A stretch of 31,539 bases of DNA from Bog-877 sp049518775 (GTDB taxonomy: Bacteria; Chloroflexota; Dormibacteria; Aeolococcales; Bog-877). This document shows positions 1 to 7,529 of the stretch, piece by piece. The first letter of the stretch is position 1. The number at the start of each line of letters is the position of its first letter. Below the pieces are notes generated by a model, which was not told the origin of the DNA, made no database searches, and saw only the letters and a program-made list of their open reading frames with translations. The stretch lies in assembly GCA_049518775.1 (NCBI GenBank), contig JBEKRL010000013.1:1-31539 (forward strand), written 5' to 3'. A program made the position numbers and the translations under genes.

Positions 1-661
1 CGCCCACCACCGCCGCCAGGGCCGCCAGGAACCCGATCCCAAAGGCCGCCGGATGGCCCACCCGGGGCAGCGCCAGGGGCAAGAGTAGCCCCACCATCAC
101 GGTGGGCGCGACCAGTGCCGCCACGGCGCCCTCCCAGGTCTTGCGGGGGCTGATCCGCGGCATGAAGGGGTGCCGCCCCCACGTGGAGCCGACCAGGTAG
201 GCGAGGGTGTCCCCCACCACCGAGACCCCCACGGTCAGCAGCACCACCTCGATGGCCCGGGGACGGCTGGCGATCCCGTGGTATAGGAGGAGCAGGAAGC
301 CAGGGCAGAATCCCAGCCAGGCGGCACCCCCCAGGGCCAGCGCCCAACCCATGAAGGGCCGGGCCTCCGGCGCGTACCGAAGTGAGAGCAGCAGGCCCCC
401 CAGCACCCCCACCGCCAGGATCGCCTCGCCATCGGGGACGTGGGGATAGGCGTAGCGGAAGAGCCACGCGGCCGCCAGCCCGACGAGCAGAAGGGGGTCG
501 ACCCGGACCCCGGCCTCCCGCCAGATCTGCCAGTACTCCCAGATGCCGAGCGCGACGACCAGGCCGACGAAGCCGTCCACGAAGGGCGCACCCAACCCCA
601 GGACCAGCAGGAACAGCGCCAGCAGGACCACCCCGCTGGCGGTCCGCACCGCCAGGTTCAC
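1..661 (-). CDS. cdsA: Phosphatidate cytidylyltransferase, 3' end outside window
   Basis: CdsA makes CDP-diacylglycerol from CTP and phosphatidate in the cytoplasmic membrane, the entry step to phospholipid synthesis. I translated it by hand from a GTG at 661-659, which overlaps the uppS stop as GTGA. The frame stays open to base 1, so about 220 N-terminal residues are visible and the C-terminus is missing. The protein is strongly hydrophobic, with several Leu/Val/Ala-rich membrane segments. It contains the family pattern VGDTLAYLVGSTWG followed by ISPRKTWEGAVAAL, a close match to the conserved CdsA region (D-T-x-A-Y, then ISPxKTxEG). It follows uppS, the usual order in the rpsB-tsf-pyrH-frr-uppS-cdsA operon. 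The catalytic signature normally nearer the C-terminus lies beyond the window. Confidence 0.88.
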   Translation of the reverse strand, partial: MNLAVRTASGVVLLALFLLVLGLGAPFVDGFVGLVVALGIWEYWQIWREAGVRVDPLLLVGLAAAWLFRYAYPHVPDGEAILAVGVLGGLLLSLRYAPEARPFMGWALALGGAAWLGFCPGFLLLLYHGIASRPRAIEVVLLTVGVSVVGDTLAYLVGSTWGRHPFMPRISPRKTWEGAVAALVAPTVMVGLLLPLALPRVGHPAAFGIGFLAALAAVVG

Positions 662-1371
662 GAGTTGTCCAGCACGCCCCCGAAGCGGCGGTCCCGAGCG
701 GCGTAATCCGCCAGCGCCGCCCTGAGGTCGGCGGCACCGAAGTCGGGCCACAGCGTCTGGGTCACGTGCAGCTCGGCGTAGGCCGCCTGCCAGATCAGGA
801 AGTTGCTGGTCCGCATCTCCCCGGCGGTCCTGATGATGAGGTCGGGGTCGGGCAGCCCGGCTGTGTACAGGGCGCCCGCCAGGTCCGCCTCCTCGAGCCG
901 GGCCAGGTCGGCGCCCGAGGCCGCCAGCTTGCGCACCCCGTCCACGATCTCCGCCCGCCCCCCGTAGTTGATGGCCACATTGAGGATCCCGGCCTGGTTG
1001 TCCTCGGTCGTCCGCTCGGCCTCCGCCACCAGCCGCTGCAGCCGGGGCGAGAGCGGCTCGCGGCGGCCGATCACCCGGATTCGGACCCCGTTGCGCTGGA
1101 GTTCCGCCACCTCCACCTGGAGGGTCTGCTCGAAGAGCCGCATCAGGCTCGCCACCTCCCCGCGGGGACGGGACCAGTTCTCGGTGGAGAAGGCGAAGAG
1201 GGTCAGACAGTGGACCCCGGCGGCGTCGGCTGCCTCCATCACTCGGCGGATCGCCTGAATCCCCGCCCGGTGGCCGGCGCCGCGGGGGAGCCCGCGGCGG
1301 CGGGCCCAGCGACCATTTCCGTCCATGATGATCCCGATGTGCCGGGGCAGGGCGGGGCTGATCTCAGCCAT
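658..1371 (-). CDS. uppS: Isoprenyl (undecaprenyl/decaprenyl) diphosphate synthase
   Basis: A cis-prenyltransferase that condenses isopentenyl diphosphate onto farnesyl diphosphate to make the lipid carrier for peptidoglycan. The N-terminus HIGIIMDGNGRWARRRG carries the catalytic Asp (D17 from the chosen start) in the MDGNGRWA box. The C-terminal region has TAGEMRTSNFLIWQ and a later LWPDF, both family signatures. The length of about 237 aa is normal. The ATG at 1371 is preferred because GGGAG lies about 7 nt upstream; an in-frame GTG at 1377 sits too close to that site. The stop overlaps the cdsA GTG. The gene lies 21 bp after frr in the same operon. Confidence 0.95.
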   Translation of the reverse strand: MAEISPALPRHIGIIMDGNGRWARRRGLPRGAGHRAGIQAIRRVMEAADAAGVHCLTLFAFSTENWSRPRGEVASLMRLFEQTLQVEVAELQRNGVRIRVIGRREPLSPRLQRLVAEAERTTEDNQAGILNVAINYGGRAEIVDGVRKLAASGADLARLEEADLAGALYTAGLPDPDLIIRTAGEMRTSNFLIWQAAYAELHVTQTLWPDFGAADLRAALADYAARDRRFGGVLDNS

Positions 1372-1392
1372 CGTCACGCTCCCGGCGGAGGT

Positions 1393-1950
1393 TCACACCT
1401 CGAGCAACTCGGCTTCCTTTCGCCGCGCCACCTCCTCGATCTGCTCGACGAACCGGTCGGTGATCCTCTGCAGCTGGACCTGGGCCCGCTGCGACTGGTC
1501 CTCGGAGATCTCCTTGTCGTGCTCGAGGCGGCGCAGCCGCTCGAGATCGTCGCGCCGGATGTTGCGCACCGCCACCCGGGCCTCCTCGGCCCGGTGCTTG
1601 ACCATGGCCACGAACTCGCGGCGGCGCTCCTCGTTGAGGGCCGGCACCGGGACCCGGATCAGCTGGCCATCGTTGCTGGGGTTGAGGCCCAGGTCGCTGC
1701 GCCGGAGCGCCCGATCGATGGCCGGCAGGGTGCGGCGGTCCCATGGTTGGACCAGAATGAGGTGAGCCTCCGGGGCGGAGATGCTGGCCACCTGGTTGAG
1801 CGGCATGTGCCCGCCGTAGACGTCGATCAGGAGATGCTCGATGAGGGCCGGGCTGGCCCGCCCGGTGCGGATCGACTCCAGCTCCCGCTGCAGCGAGTCG
1901 ATGCTCTTGGTCATCCGCTGCTCGGCGGCCCGGAGCAGGTCGTCGCTCAC
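1393..1950 (-). CDS. frr: Ribosome recycling factor
   Basis: RRF splits post-termination ribosomes together with EF-G. The start is a GTG at 1950-1948 that overlaps the pyrH TGA as GTGA. This gives VSDDLLRAAEQRM... and a protein of 185 aa, exactly the usual RRF length. Longer reading of the frame upstream is only shadow inside pyrH. Typical features are the central IRTGRASPALIEHLLIDVYG segment, the NQVASISAPEAHLILVQPWD segment of domain II, and the long C-terminal helix rich in Arg and Glu. There is no strong Shine-Dalgarno before the GTG, so translation is probably coupled to pyrH. Confidence 0.96.
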   Translation of the reverse strand: MSDDLLRAAEQRMTKSIDSLQRELESIRTGRASPALIEHLLIDVYGGHMPLNQVASISAPEAHLILVQPWDRRTLPAIDRALRRSDLGLNPSNDGQLIRVPVPALNEERRREFVAMVKHRAEEARVAVRNIRRDDLERLRRLEHDKEISEDQSQRAQVQLQRITDRFVEQIEEVARRKEAELLEV

Positions 1951-2732
1951 GGCGCGGAGGTCGTACCGGTGACCATCGTGCCCACGTCCTCGCCGCGCAC
2001 CGCCCGGGCAATGTTGCCGGGGGTGAAGAGGTCGAGCACCAGCAGCGGCAGCCGGTTGTCCATGCACAGGGTGATGGCGGTGTTGTCCATCACCTGAAGC
2101 CCCATGTTGAGCACCTCCATGTAGGTGAGCGTCCGGAAGCGGGTGGCCGTAGGGTCCAACTTGGGGTCGGCGGTGTAGATGCCATCGACGCTGGTGGCCT
2201 TGATCAGCAGGTCGGCACCGATCTCGGCGGCACGGAGGGCGGCCGGAGTGTCGGTGGTGAAGAAGGGATTCCCTGAGCCGGCGCAGAAGATCACCACCCG
2301 ACCCTTCTCCATGTGCCGGATCGCCCGGCCGCGGATGTAGGGCTCCGCGACCTGGTGCATCTCGATCGCGGTTTGCACCCGGGTGGGCATGCCCTCAGCC
2401 TCCAGTGCGTCCCGAAGGGCCAGGGCATTGATCACCGTGCCCAGCATCCCCATGAGATCGGCGGTGACCCGGTTCATGCCCCGCTGGGCCCCGGCCAAAC
2501 CCCGGAAGATGTTGCCGCCACCCACCATCACCGCAATCTCGGCGCCGGCGTCGTGAGCGCCCTTCAGCTCCCTGGCCACCTGCCCCAGGACAGCGGGATT
2601 GATCCCGAACTGGCCGTCTCCGACCAGGGCCTCTCCGCTGATCTTGATCACCACCCGGCGGTAGCGAAGGGGGGCGCTGGTGGTCAGGGGCACGGCGGTG
2701 CCGGTCACTTCGGTCACCGGCTCAGACGTCAT
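1947..2732 (-). CDS. pyrH: UMP kinase
   Basis: Phosphorylates UMP to UDP in pyrimidine nucleotide synthesis; amino-acid-kinase fold, hexameric in bacteria. Visible motifs are VVIKISGEALVG (ATP-binding Lys near residue 30), VGGGNIFRG, and DTPAALRAAEIGADLLIKATSVDGIYTADP. It is 261 aa, with about 20 poorly conserved residues before the kinase core. ATG 2732 has GAGGG about 8 nt upstream and lies inside the end of tsf, an 11-bp overlap. The 3' end overlaps frr as GTGA. Its place between tsf and frr is the conserved bacterial order. Confidence 0.96.
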   Translation of the reverse strand: MTSEPVTEVTGTAVPLTTSAPLRYRRVVIKISGEALVGDGQFGINPAVLGQVARELKGAHDAGAEIAVMVGGGNIFRGLAGAQRGMNRVTADLMGMLGTVINALALRDALEAEGMPTRVQTAIEMHQVAEPYIRGRAIRHMEKGRVVIFCAGSGNPFFTTDTPAALRAAEIGADLLIKATSVDGIYTADPKLDPTATRFRTLTYMEVLNMGLQVMDNTAITLCMDNRLPLLVLDLFTPGNIARAVRGEDVGTMVTGTTSAP

Positions 2733-3348
2733 CCGTCTGGCCCTCGCCCAGCTGGTAGCGGACGAACCGGGAGATGGAGATGTTCTCCCCGGTGGCGGCG
2801 ATGACCTCCTGGATCACCTGACTTACCTGGCGTGCCTTGGAGCCCTCGTCGCGGAGCCATGGCTGGTCCAGGAGGCAGGACTGCTCGTAGAACTTGCGCA
2901 GGCGGCCGTCCACGATCTGGTCCAACCGCTCCGCCGCCTTGCCCTCGGTCAGGGCCTGCTCCCGGTAGACCGCCCGCTCCCGCTCGAGCACGGCAGGGGG
3001 GACGTCTTCACGGCTGACCCAGCTGGGCGAGGTGCCCGCGATCTGCAGTGCCAGGTCGTGCACCAGGCCCTTGAACTGGTCGGTCCGGACCACGAAGTCG
3101 GTCTCGCAGTTGACCTCCAGCAGCACCCCGATTCGACCCCCGGGGTGCACGTAGGAGTCGACCAGGCCCTCGCGGGTCTGGCGACCCGATTTCCGCTGTG
3201 CCGAGGCCAGTCCCTTGGTGCGGAGGATGTCACGAGCCCGCTCGATATCCCCCTCCGCCTGGTGTAGGGCCTGCTTGCAGTCCATGATCCCGGCGCCGGT
3301 CTGTTCCCGCAGCCGCCGCACCAACTCCACGGTCACAGGCTGACTCAC
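2722..3348 (-). CDS. tsf: Elongation factor Ts
   Basis: Guanine-nucleotide exchange factor for EF-Tu. The N-terminal UBA-like region carries the first signature, LREQTGAGIMDCKQALHQAEGD, followed by the core motif EVNCETDFVVR (the TDF element contacts EF-Tu). At 208 aa it is the short type, lacking much of the second core subdomain of the E. coli protein, as in Thermus and cyanobacteria-like EF-Ts. The start is a GTG at 3348-3346 overlapping the rpsB stop (GTGA), with GGAGGG about 9 nt upstream, still inside rpsB. The end overlaps pyrH by 11 bp. Confidence 0.96.
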   Translation of the reverse strand: MSQPVTVELVRRLREQTGAGIMDCKQALHQAEGDIERARDILRTKGLASAQRKSGRQTREGLVDSYVHPGGRIGVLLEVNCETDFVVRTDQFKGLVHDLALQIAGTSPSWVSREDVPPAVLERERAVYREQALTEGKAAERLDQIVDGRLRKFYEQSCLLDQPWLRDEGSKARQVSQVIQEVIAATGENISISRFVRYQLGEGQTDDV

Positions 3349-4295
3349 TCTGCGCTTCCCTCCGCCGGCTCCGGGGCCGACTGGGTCGGCACTTCGTCCG
3401 GAATGGGCAGCTTCTCGGCCTCAGCCAGCTCGGCCTGGGCCACCTCGGCCTGGGCCACCTCGGCCTGGGCCAGCTCGGCCGTGGCGGCCTCCGCCGCCTT
3501 GGCGGCGATCCTGGCCTCCTCCTCTGCCCGGGCGGCCGTGATCCTGGCCTCCTCGGCATGGGCCTCGCGGTCCGCCTCGGCCTGGCGGGCCTGGGCCAGC
3601 TCGATCTGGCGATGCTCCTCCAGCCCCTCCATGACACCCGCCACGATCCGGGAGGTGATCAACCGCACGCTACGGATGGCGTCGTCATTGCCGGGGATGA
3701 CGTAGCTGATCTCCTCGGGGTCACAGTTGGTGTCCGTGATCGCGATGATGGGAATCTCCAGCCGGCGAGCCTCGGTCACCGCCAGGCGCTCTTTGTGAGG
3801 ATCCACCACGAAGACGGCGGCCGGGAGCCGCTTCATGTTGGTGATCCCACCGAAGTTGCGCTGGAGCCGATCCAGCTCGTCTTCGCGACGTCGCTGGTCC
3901 TTCTTGCTGAGAGCCTGGAAGGCCCCCCGCTCGCGCATCTCGGTGAGCTCCGCCAGCCGCTTGAGCTGGCGCTTGACCACCTCGAAATTGGTCAGCATGC
4001 CGCCCATCCAGCGGTTGACGACGTAGGGCTGACCACTGCGCTCGCACTCGGACTGGAGGGTGTCCTGGGCCTGCTTCTTGGTCCCCACGAAGAGGATCTG
4101 ACCACCCTGAGCGACGGTGTCGTGGGCGAACTGACAGGCGTGGTCCAGAAGCTCGACGGTCTGGGAGACGTCGATGATGTGGATCCCGCCCCGGCTGGCG
4201 AAGATGTAGTGACGCATCTTGGGATTCCACCGGCTGGTCTGATGGCCGAAGTGGACACCGTTCTGGAGCAGCTCGGTGAGCGTGGCTACAGGCAT
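3345..4295 (-). CDS. rpsB: Ribosomal protein S2 with Ala/Glu-rich C-terminal extension
   Basis: Small-subunit protein S2, first gene of the operon. The start is ATG 4295 (MPVATLTELLQNGVHFGHQ), with a strong AGGAGG at 4306-4301 six bases upstream; the open frame continues further upstream without support. Family motifs: TSRWNPKMRHYIF, RWMGGMLTNF, VFVVDPHKERLAVTEA and IPIIAITDTNCDPEEISYVIPGNDDA. S2 normally ends near residue 235-250. Here about 316 aa are encoded, and the last roughly 70 residues are a low-complexity Ala/Glu/Gln helix-like tail. The tail contains AQAEV pentapeptide repeats encoded by a 15-bp tandem repeat at 3431-3475. Confidence 0.96.
   Translation of the reverse strand: MPVATLTELLQNGVHFGHQTSRWNPKMRHYIFASRGGIHIIDVSQTVELLDHACQFAHDTVAQGGQILFVGTKKQAQDTLQSECERSGQPYVVNRWMGGMLTNFEVVKRQLKRLAELTEMRERGAFQALSKKDQRRREDELDRLQRNFGGITNMKRLPAAVFVVDPHKERLAVTEARRLEIPIIAITDTNCDPEEISYVIPGNDDAIRSVRLITSRIVAGVMEGLEEHRQIELAQARQAEADREAHAEEARITAARAEEEARIAAKAAEAATAELAQAEVAQAEVAQAELAEAEKLPIPDEVPTQSAPEPAEGSAE
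3431..3475 (-). repeat. 15-bp tandem repeat inside the S2 tail
   Basis: On the plus strand three consecutive 15-mers (3431-3445, 3446-3460, 3461-3475) read cggcctgggccacct, the third with one change (c to g near its end). Partial copies flank them. The length is a multiple of three, so changes in copy number keep the rpsB frame. They encode AQAEV-type pentapeptides. Confidence 0.9.
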
Positions 4296-4300
4296 GCTCG

Positions 4301-4306
4301 ACCTCC
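4301..4306 (-). promoter_or_regulatory. Strong Shine-Dalgarno of rpsB
   Basis: AGGAGG on the minus strand, six bases before ATG 4295. It fixes the S2 start against the longer open frame. The remaining 4307-4575 divergent region holds no gene. The best -10-like box for the rpsB operon is TAACAT at 4408-4403 (minus), with no convincing -35, so that promoter is only a guess. Confidence 0.75.
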
Positions 4307-4561
4307 TATTCGTTGCGCCTCTGCCCAGCCTCAACCACCGACCGGCCCGCGAGGGGATCCCCGCCGACGTCCGCCGGGCATGTGAATTTGCTCGCCATGG
4401 TCATGTTATCCCAACCGGGGTGGCGGCCAGGCCAGTCTCGCGCCGGCTCCTGGTGGCTCCCCCGCCAGCTGACGCCGAAGGGGTCCGGCGGCCAAGGTTG
4501 GTGGGGACCTCGAAGTTTGCCGCGCGACCCCACCTCGGGGAACCGGGCGCATGCGGCCCCC

Positions 4562-4567
4562 TAGACT
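4562..4567 (+). promoter_or_regulatory. -10 box of a leaderless-type promoter for the GNAT gene
   Basis: TAGACT ends 8 nt before GTG 4576. Transcription would begin at or next to the start codon, and no Shine-Dalgarno is present. No -35 match is seen. The arrangement repeats at hslV, the DinB gene and the CpaE-like gene. Confidence 0.5.
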
Positions 4568-4575
4568 GCGGCCTC

Positions 4576-5448
4576 GTGGACGCGGTGAGGCCTGCCGAGC
4601 TTGACCGGGGCGCTGGAAGACAGCGGCGACAATTGCTGCTGGCCGCCTTCGACTCCCAGATGCGCGCGCGCCTCTCCATGCGGCTGCCGGATGGCGCCCA
4701 CGAGGAGCAGGACGGACCGGTCTACCGCTCCTGGGGCTGGGGACCGAGGGGGTTCGTCATCCATCGTGACCTCAGCCACCTGGAGGGGCCGGCGCTGGAC
4801 GCCCTGATCGAGCGGCAGTGCCGGTTCTTCGCCGATCTTCAGCTGGCCTTCGAGTGGAAGACCTATGCCCACGATCGGACCGCGGACCTCAGCCATCGCC
4901 TGCGGGCGGCAGGTTTCGTCCCCGAGGGGGAGGAGAGCCTGGTCATCGGGGTGGTCGCGGAGCTGGAGACGGAGCCCCGGCTGCCCCACGGGGTCACGCT
5001 CCGAGAGGTCCGCTCCCGAGCCGACATAAGGCGCATGGCCCAGCTGATGAGCCGGGTCTGGGGCGAGGACCTCACGTCCCTTGGCGAGCTCTTCTCCCGG
5101 GACATCGAGGCCAACCCGGACGACGTGGTCCTGCTGGTGGCGGAGGCCGAGGGCGAGGTGGTCGCGGCCGCCCGGGCCAACCTCTCCCGGGGTTCGCAGT
5201 TCGCCACCCTCTGGGCGGGATCGACCCTGCCGGAGTGGCGTAACCGCGGGATCTACCGGGCCACGGTGGCCTATCGGGCCGGGCTGGCGGCCCAGCGCGG
5301 CTTCGAGTACCTCCAGCTGGACGCCTCTGACCAGAGCCGCCCGATCCTGGAGCGGCTCGGCTTCCTGACCGTCAGCAGCACCACCCCGTACGTCTGGTCG
5401 CCGCCGCGGGAGCGCTCACCCTCGAGCCGGCGCGGCGGGGGAGACTAG
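4576..5448 (+). CDS. GNAT-family N-acetyltransferase
   Basis: Probable acetyl-CoA-dependent N-acyltransferase of unknown substrate. The C-terminal half (about residues 139-275) is a GNAT domain. It has VTLREVRSRADIRRMAQLMSR at its start, the pyrophosphate-binding loop WRNRGIYRATVAYRA (residues 221-226 fit R/Q-x-x-G-x-G/A loosely), and the closing LDASDQSRPILERLGF. The N-terminal 130 residues look like a second, degenerate GNAT-like half. The GTG at 4576 is chosen because a TAGACT box lies just before it. The frame is open further upstream into the rpsB leader, but without start signals. The TAG stop shares the palindrome CTAG with the stop of convergent hslU. Confidence 0.85.
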   Translation: MDAVRPAELDRGAGRQRRQLLLAAFDSQMRARLSMRLPDGAHEEQDGPVYRSWGWGPRGFVIHRDLSHLEGPALDALIERQCRFFADLQLAFEWKTYAHDRTADLSHRLRAAGFVPEGEESLVIGVVAELETEPRLPHGVTLREVRSRADIRRMAQLMSRVWGEDLTSLGELFSRDIEANPDDVVLLVAEAEGEVVAAARANLSRGSQFATLWAGSTLPEWRNRGIYRATVAYRAGLAAQRGFEYLQLDASDQSRPILERLGFLTVSSTTPYVWSPPRERSPSSRRGGGD

Positions 5449-6866
5449 AGGACGTAGCGACGGAGGTCCTCGTCGCGGACCAGGTCTCCCAGCCTCGATC
5501 TCACGAAGGCCCGGTCGATGCTGACCTTCTGGCCCTGGTACTCGTCGGCGGCGAAGGAGACGTCCTGGAGCACCCGCTCCATGACGGTGAAGAGGCGGCG
5601 GGCTCCGATGTTCTCGTCCCGCTCGTTGACCAGAAAGGCGTGGTGGGCCAGCTCACTCACCCCGTCCTCGGTGAACTCCAGCTCGACCCCCTCGGTGGCC
5701 AGCAGGGCCGAGTACTGCACGGTGAGGGCGTTGCTGGGCTCGACCAGAATCCGGCAGAGGTCGGCCTCCGCCAGCGCCTGCAGCTCCACCCGGATCGGGA
5801 ACCGCCCCTGGAACTCGGGGATGAGGTCGGAGGGGCGTGCCGAGGTGAAGGCACCCGCGGCCACGAAGAGGACGTGGTCGGTGCGAACCTGGCCGTACCG
5901 GGTGCCCACCACCGAGCCCTCGATGATGGGGAGAAGGTCGCGCTGGACTCCTGCCCCGCTGACGTCGGGCCCGTGGGCCTCGACGTAGGGGCCGGCGATC
6001 TTGTCCACCTCGTCGATGAAGACGATCCCGTTCTCCTCGACCAGGTGGATGGAGTCGTCGTACACCCGGTCAACGTCGACCAGCCGCTCCGTCTCCTCCT
6101 CGGTGAGAACGTGGCGAGCGTCGGCCACGGTCATGCGCTTGATCCGCTTGCGGGGCGGAGCCAGCTGGCTGAAGAAATCCGAGAGCGACCAGCCGATCTC
6201 CTCGTAGCCACTGCCCGAGAAGACCTCCATCGGCGGCGAGTAGGCCTCCTCGACCTCGATCTCGATCAGCCGGTCGTCGAGCTTGTGGGCCGCCAGCTTG
6301 CGCAGCAGCTGGCGGCGCCGGGTCCGCTCCCGGCGGGCGTTGCCCGCCCCGTCCGCCTCCGCGGGCGGAGCGGGCGCGGCCGCTGGCTCGGCCGCCGAGC
6401 TGGCGTTGACCTCCGGTGCGCTGGGCCCCGCCGGCCGGTCCGCCTCGATCAGCCGGTCGACGATCCGGGACTCGGCCCGCTGCTGGGCCTCGCCCTCGAC
6501 ATCGGCCACCCGCTGGCTCTGAACCTGGGTGATGGTCTGCTCCACGAGGTCGCGGATGATCGACTCCACGTCGCGGCCGACGTAGCCGACCTCGGTGAAC
6601 TTGGTGGCCTCCACCTTGATGAAGGGAGAGTTGGTCAGCTGCGCCAGGCGCCTGGCGATCTCGGTCTTGCCCACCCCGGTGGGCCCGATCAAGAGGATGT
6701 TGCTGGGCACGATGTCCTGGCGGCGCTCAGCAGGAACCTGCATGCGGCGGTAGCGATTGCGCAGGGCGATGGCCATCGCCCGCTTGGCATCCGCCTGACC
6801 GACGATGTACCGGTCGAGGGAGGAGACGATCTCCGCCGGTCTAAGCGCGGGGTCCAACTGGCTCAT
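5445..6866 (-). CDS. hslU: HslU (ClpY) AAA+ unfoldase of the HslVU protease
   Basis: Hexameric ATPase that unfolds substrates and feeds them to HslV. The start MSQLDPALRPAEIV is ATG 6866, inside the end of hslV; a longer open frame upstream is hslV shadow. Motifs in order: DRYIVGQADAKRAMAIALRNR, Walker A GPTGVGKTE, GYVGRDVESIIRDL (pore region), an I-domain, Walker B IVFIDEVDKI, the sensor region, and the C-terminus LRRYVL that docks into HslV. At 473 aa it is slightly long, because the I-domain holds an Ala/Pro/Glu-rich low-complexity insert. It overlaps hslV by 26 bp, so both are one transcript. Confidence 0.96.
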   Translation of the reverse strand: MSQLDPALRPAEIVSSLDRYIVGQADAKRAMAIALRNRYRRMQVPAERRQDIVPSNILLIGPTGVGKTEIARRLAQLTNSPFIKVEATKFTEVGYVGRDVESIIRDLVEQTITQVQSQRVADVEGEAQQRAESRIVDRLIEADRPAGPSAPEVNASSAAEPAAAPAPPAEADGAGNARRERTRRRQLLRKLAAHKLDDRLIEIEVEEAYSPPMEVFSGSGYEEIGWSLSDFFSQLAPPRKRIKRMTVADARHVLTEEETERLVDVDRVYDDSIHLVEENGIVFIDEVDKIAGPYVEAHGPDVSGAGVQRDLLPIIEGSVVGTRYGQVRTDHVLFVAAGAFTSARPSDLIPEFQGRFPIRVELQALAEADLCRILVEPSNALTVQYSALLATEGVELEFTEDGVSELAHHAFLVNERDENIGARRLFTVMERVLQDVSFAADEYQGQKVSIDRAFVRSRLGDLVRDEDLRRYVL

Positions 6867-7428
6867 CTTGGGGCTTGTCGGCAATGGTCTCCACCGAGAT
6901 CTCGTCGTTGGTGTAGATGCAGAGCGAGGCGGCAATCTCCAGGGCCTTGCGGGCCACCTCGGCGGCACTCATGTCGGTGCACTGAATGAGAGCCCTGGCG
7001 GCAGCGTGAGCATAGGGGCCGCCGCTGCCGATGGCGCCGATCCCATCGTCGGGCTCGATCACGTCGCCGTCGCCGCTGAGCAGCAGCATCTGCCCCAGGC
7101 CGGCCACCACCAGCATGGCGTCGAGATGGCGCAGGTAGCGGTCGGTGCGCCACTCCTTGCCCAGCTCCACCGCCGCCCGGAGCAGGTTGCCCTGATGCTG
7201 ATCCAGGTGACGCTCGAACTTGTCGAAGAGGGCGAACGCATCCGCCACCGAGCCGGCGAAGCCGACCACCACCTGGTCGTGGTGAAGCCGGCGGATCTTC
7301 ATGGCCCGGTGCTTCATCACCACGTCCCCGACGGTCACCTGGCCATCCCCGGCAACCGCGATCTCGCCCCCCCGCTGGACGGCGAGGATGGTGGTGGCGC
7401 GCGGAGTCGCGCTGGGATGAGAGGTCAC
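6841..7428 (-). CDS. hslV: HslV (ClpQ) threonine protease subunit
   Basis: Proteasome-like peptidase of the HslVU complex. The core TTILAVQRGGEIAVAGDGQVTVGD is clear, with GFAGSVADAFALFDKFE and the C-terminal IASLCIYTNDEISVETI. The only available start is GTG 7428. It places ten residues (TSHPSATPRA) between the initiator Met and the Thr-Thr-Ile that is N-terminal in most HslV, so the catalytic Thr would be residue 12 unless processed. Bacillus ClpQ has a comparable short extension. A TAGAAT box lies 9 nt before the GTG, consistent with a leaderless or nearly leaderless mRNA. Confidence 0.95.
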   Translation of the reverse strand: MTSHPSATPRATTILAVQRGGEIAVAGDGQVTVGDVVMKHRAMKIRRLHHDQVVVGFAGSVADAFALFDKFERHLDQHQGNLLRAAVELGKEWRTDRYLRHLDAMLVVAGLGQMLLLSGDGDVIEPDDGIGAIGSGGPYAHAAARALIQCTDMSAAEVARKALEIAASLCIYTNDEISVETIADKPQDEPVGPRA

Positions 7429-7437
7429 AGGAGCCCG

Positions 7438-7443
7438 ATTCTA
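7438..7443 (-). promoter_or_regulatory. -10 box of the hslVU promoter
   Basis: TAGAAT on the minus strand, five of six matches to TATAAT, ends 9 nt before GTG 7428. No Shine-Dalgarno fits in between. No -35 match is seen at 17 bp. The 101-bp region to the divergent DinB gene holds both promoters and nothing else. Confidence 0.6.
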
Positions 7444-7517
7444 CCGCCGCTCCGAGTTGGGACCCCGTCTCCAAGGAGCGCCCCGACACGAGGTCGGCCC
7501 GGCTCGCGCTCGCCGCG

Positions 7518-7523
7518 TATGCT
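7518..7523 (+). promoter_or_regulatory. -10 box of a leaderless-type promoter for the DinB gene
   Basis: TATGCT ends 6 nt before GTG 7530, leaving no room for a ribosome binding site. It lies back to back with the hslV promoter. Confidence 0.5.
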
Positions 7524-7529
7524 GCAGCG

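Noticed and set aside
382..2097. 571-codon plus-strand frame opposite uppS, frr and pyrH
   Set aside because: Shadow of the minus-strand operon; composition is His/Pro/Arg-rich and lacks motifs.
3424..3480. CRISPR-like repeat cluster
   Set aside because: Fifteen-base direct repeats without spacers, in frame within rpsB; an ordinary coding minisatellite.
5640..6989. 449-codon plus-strand frame opposite hslU
   Set aside because: Antisense shadow of a complete hslU.
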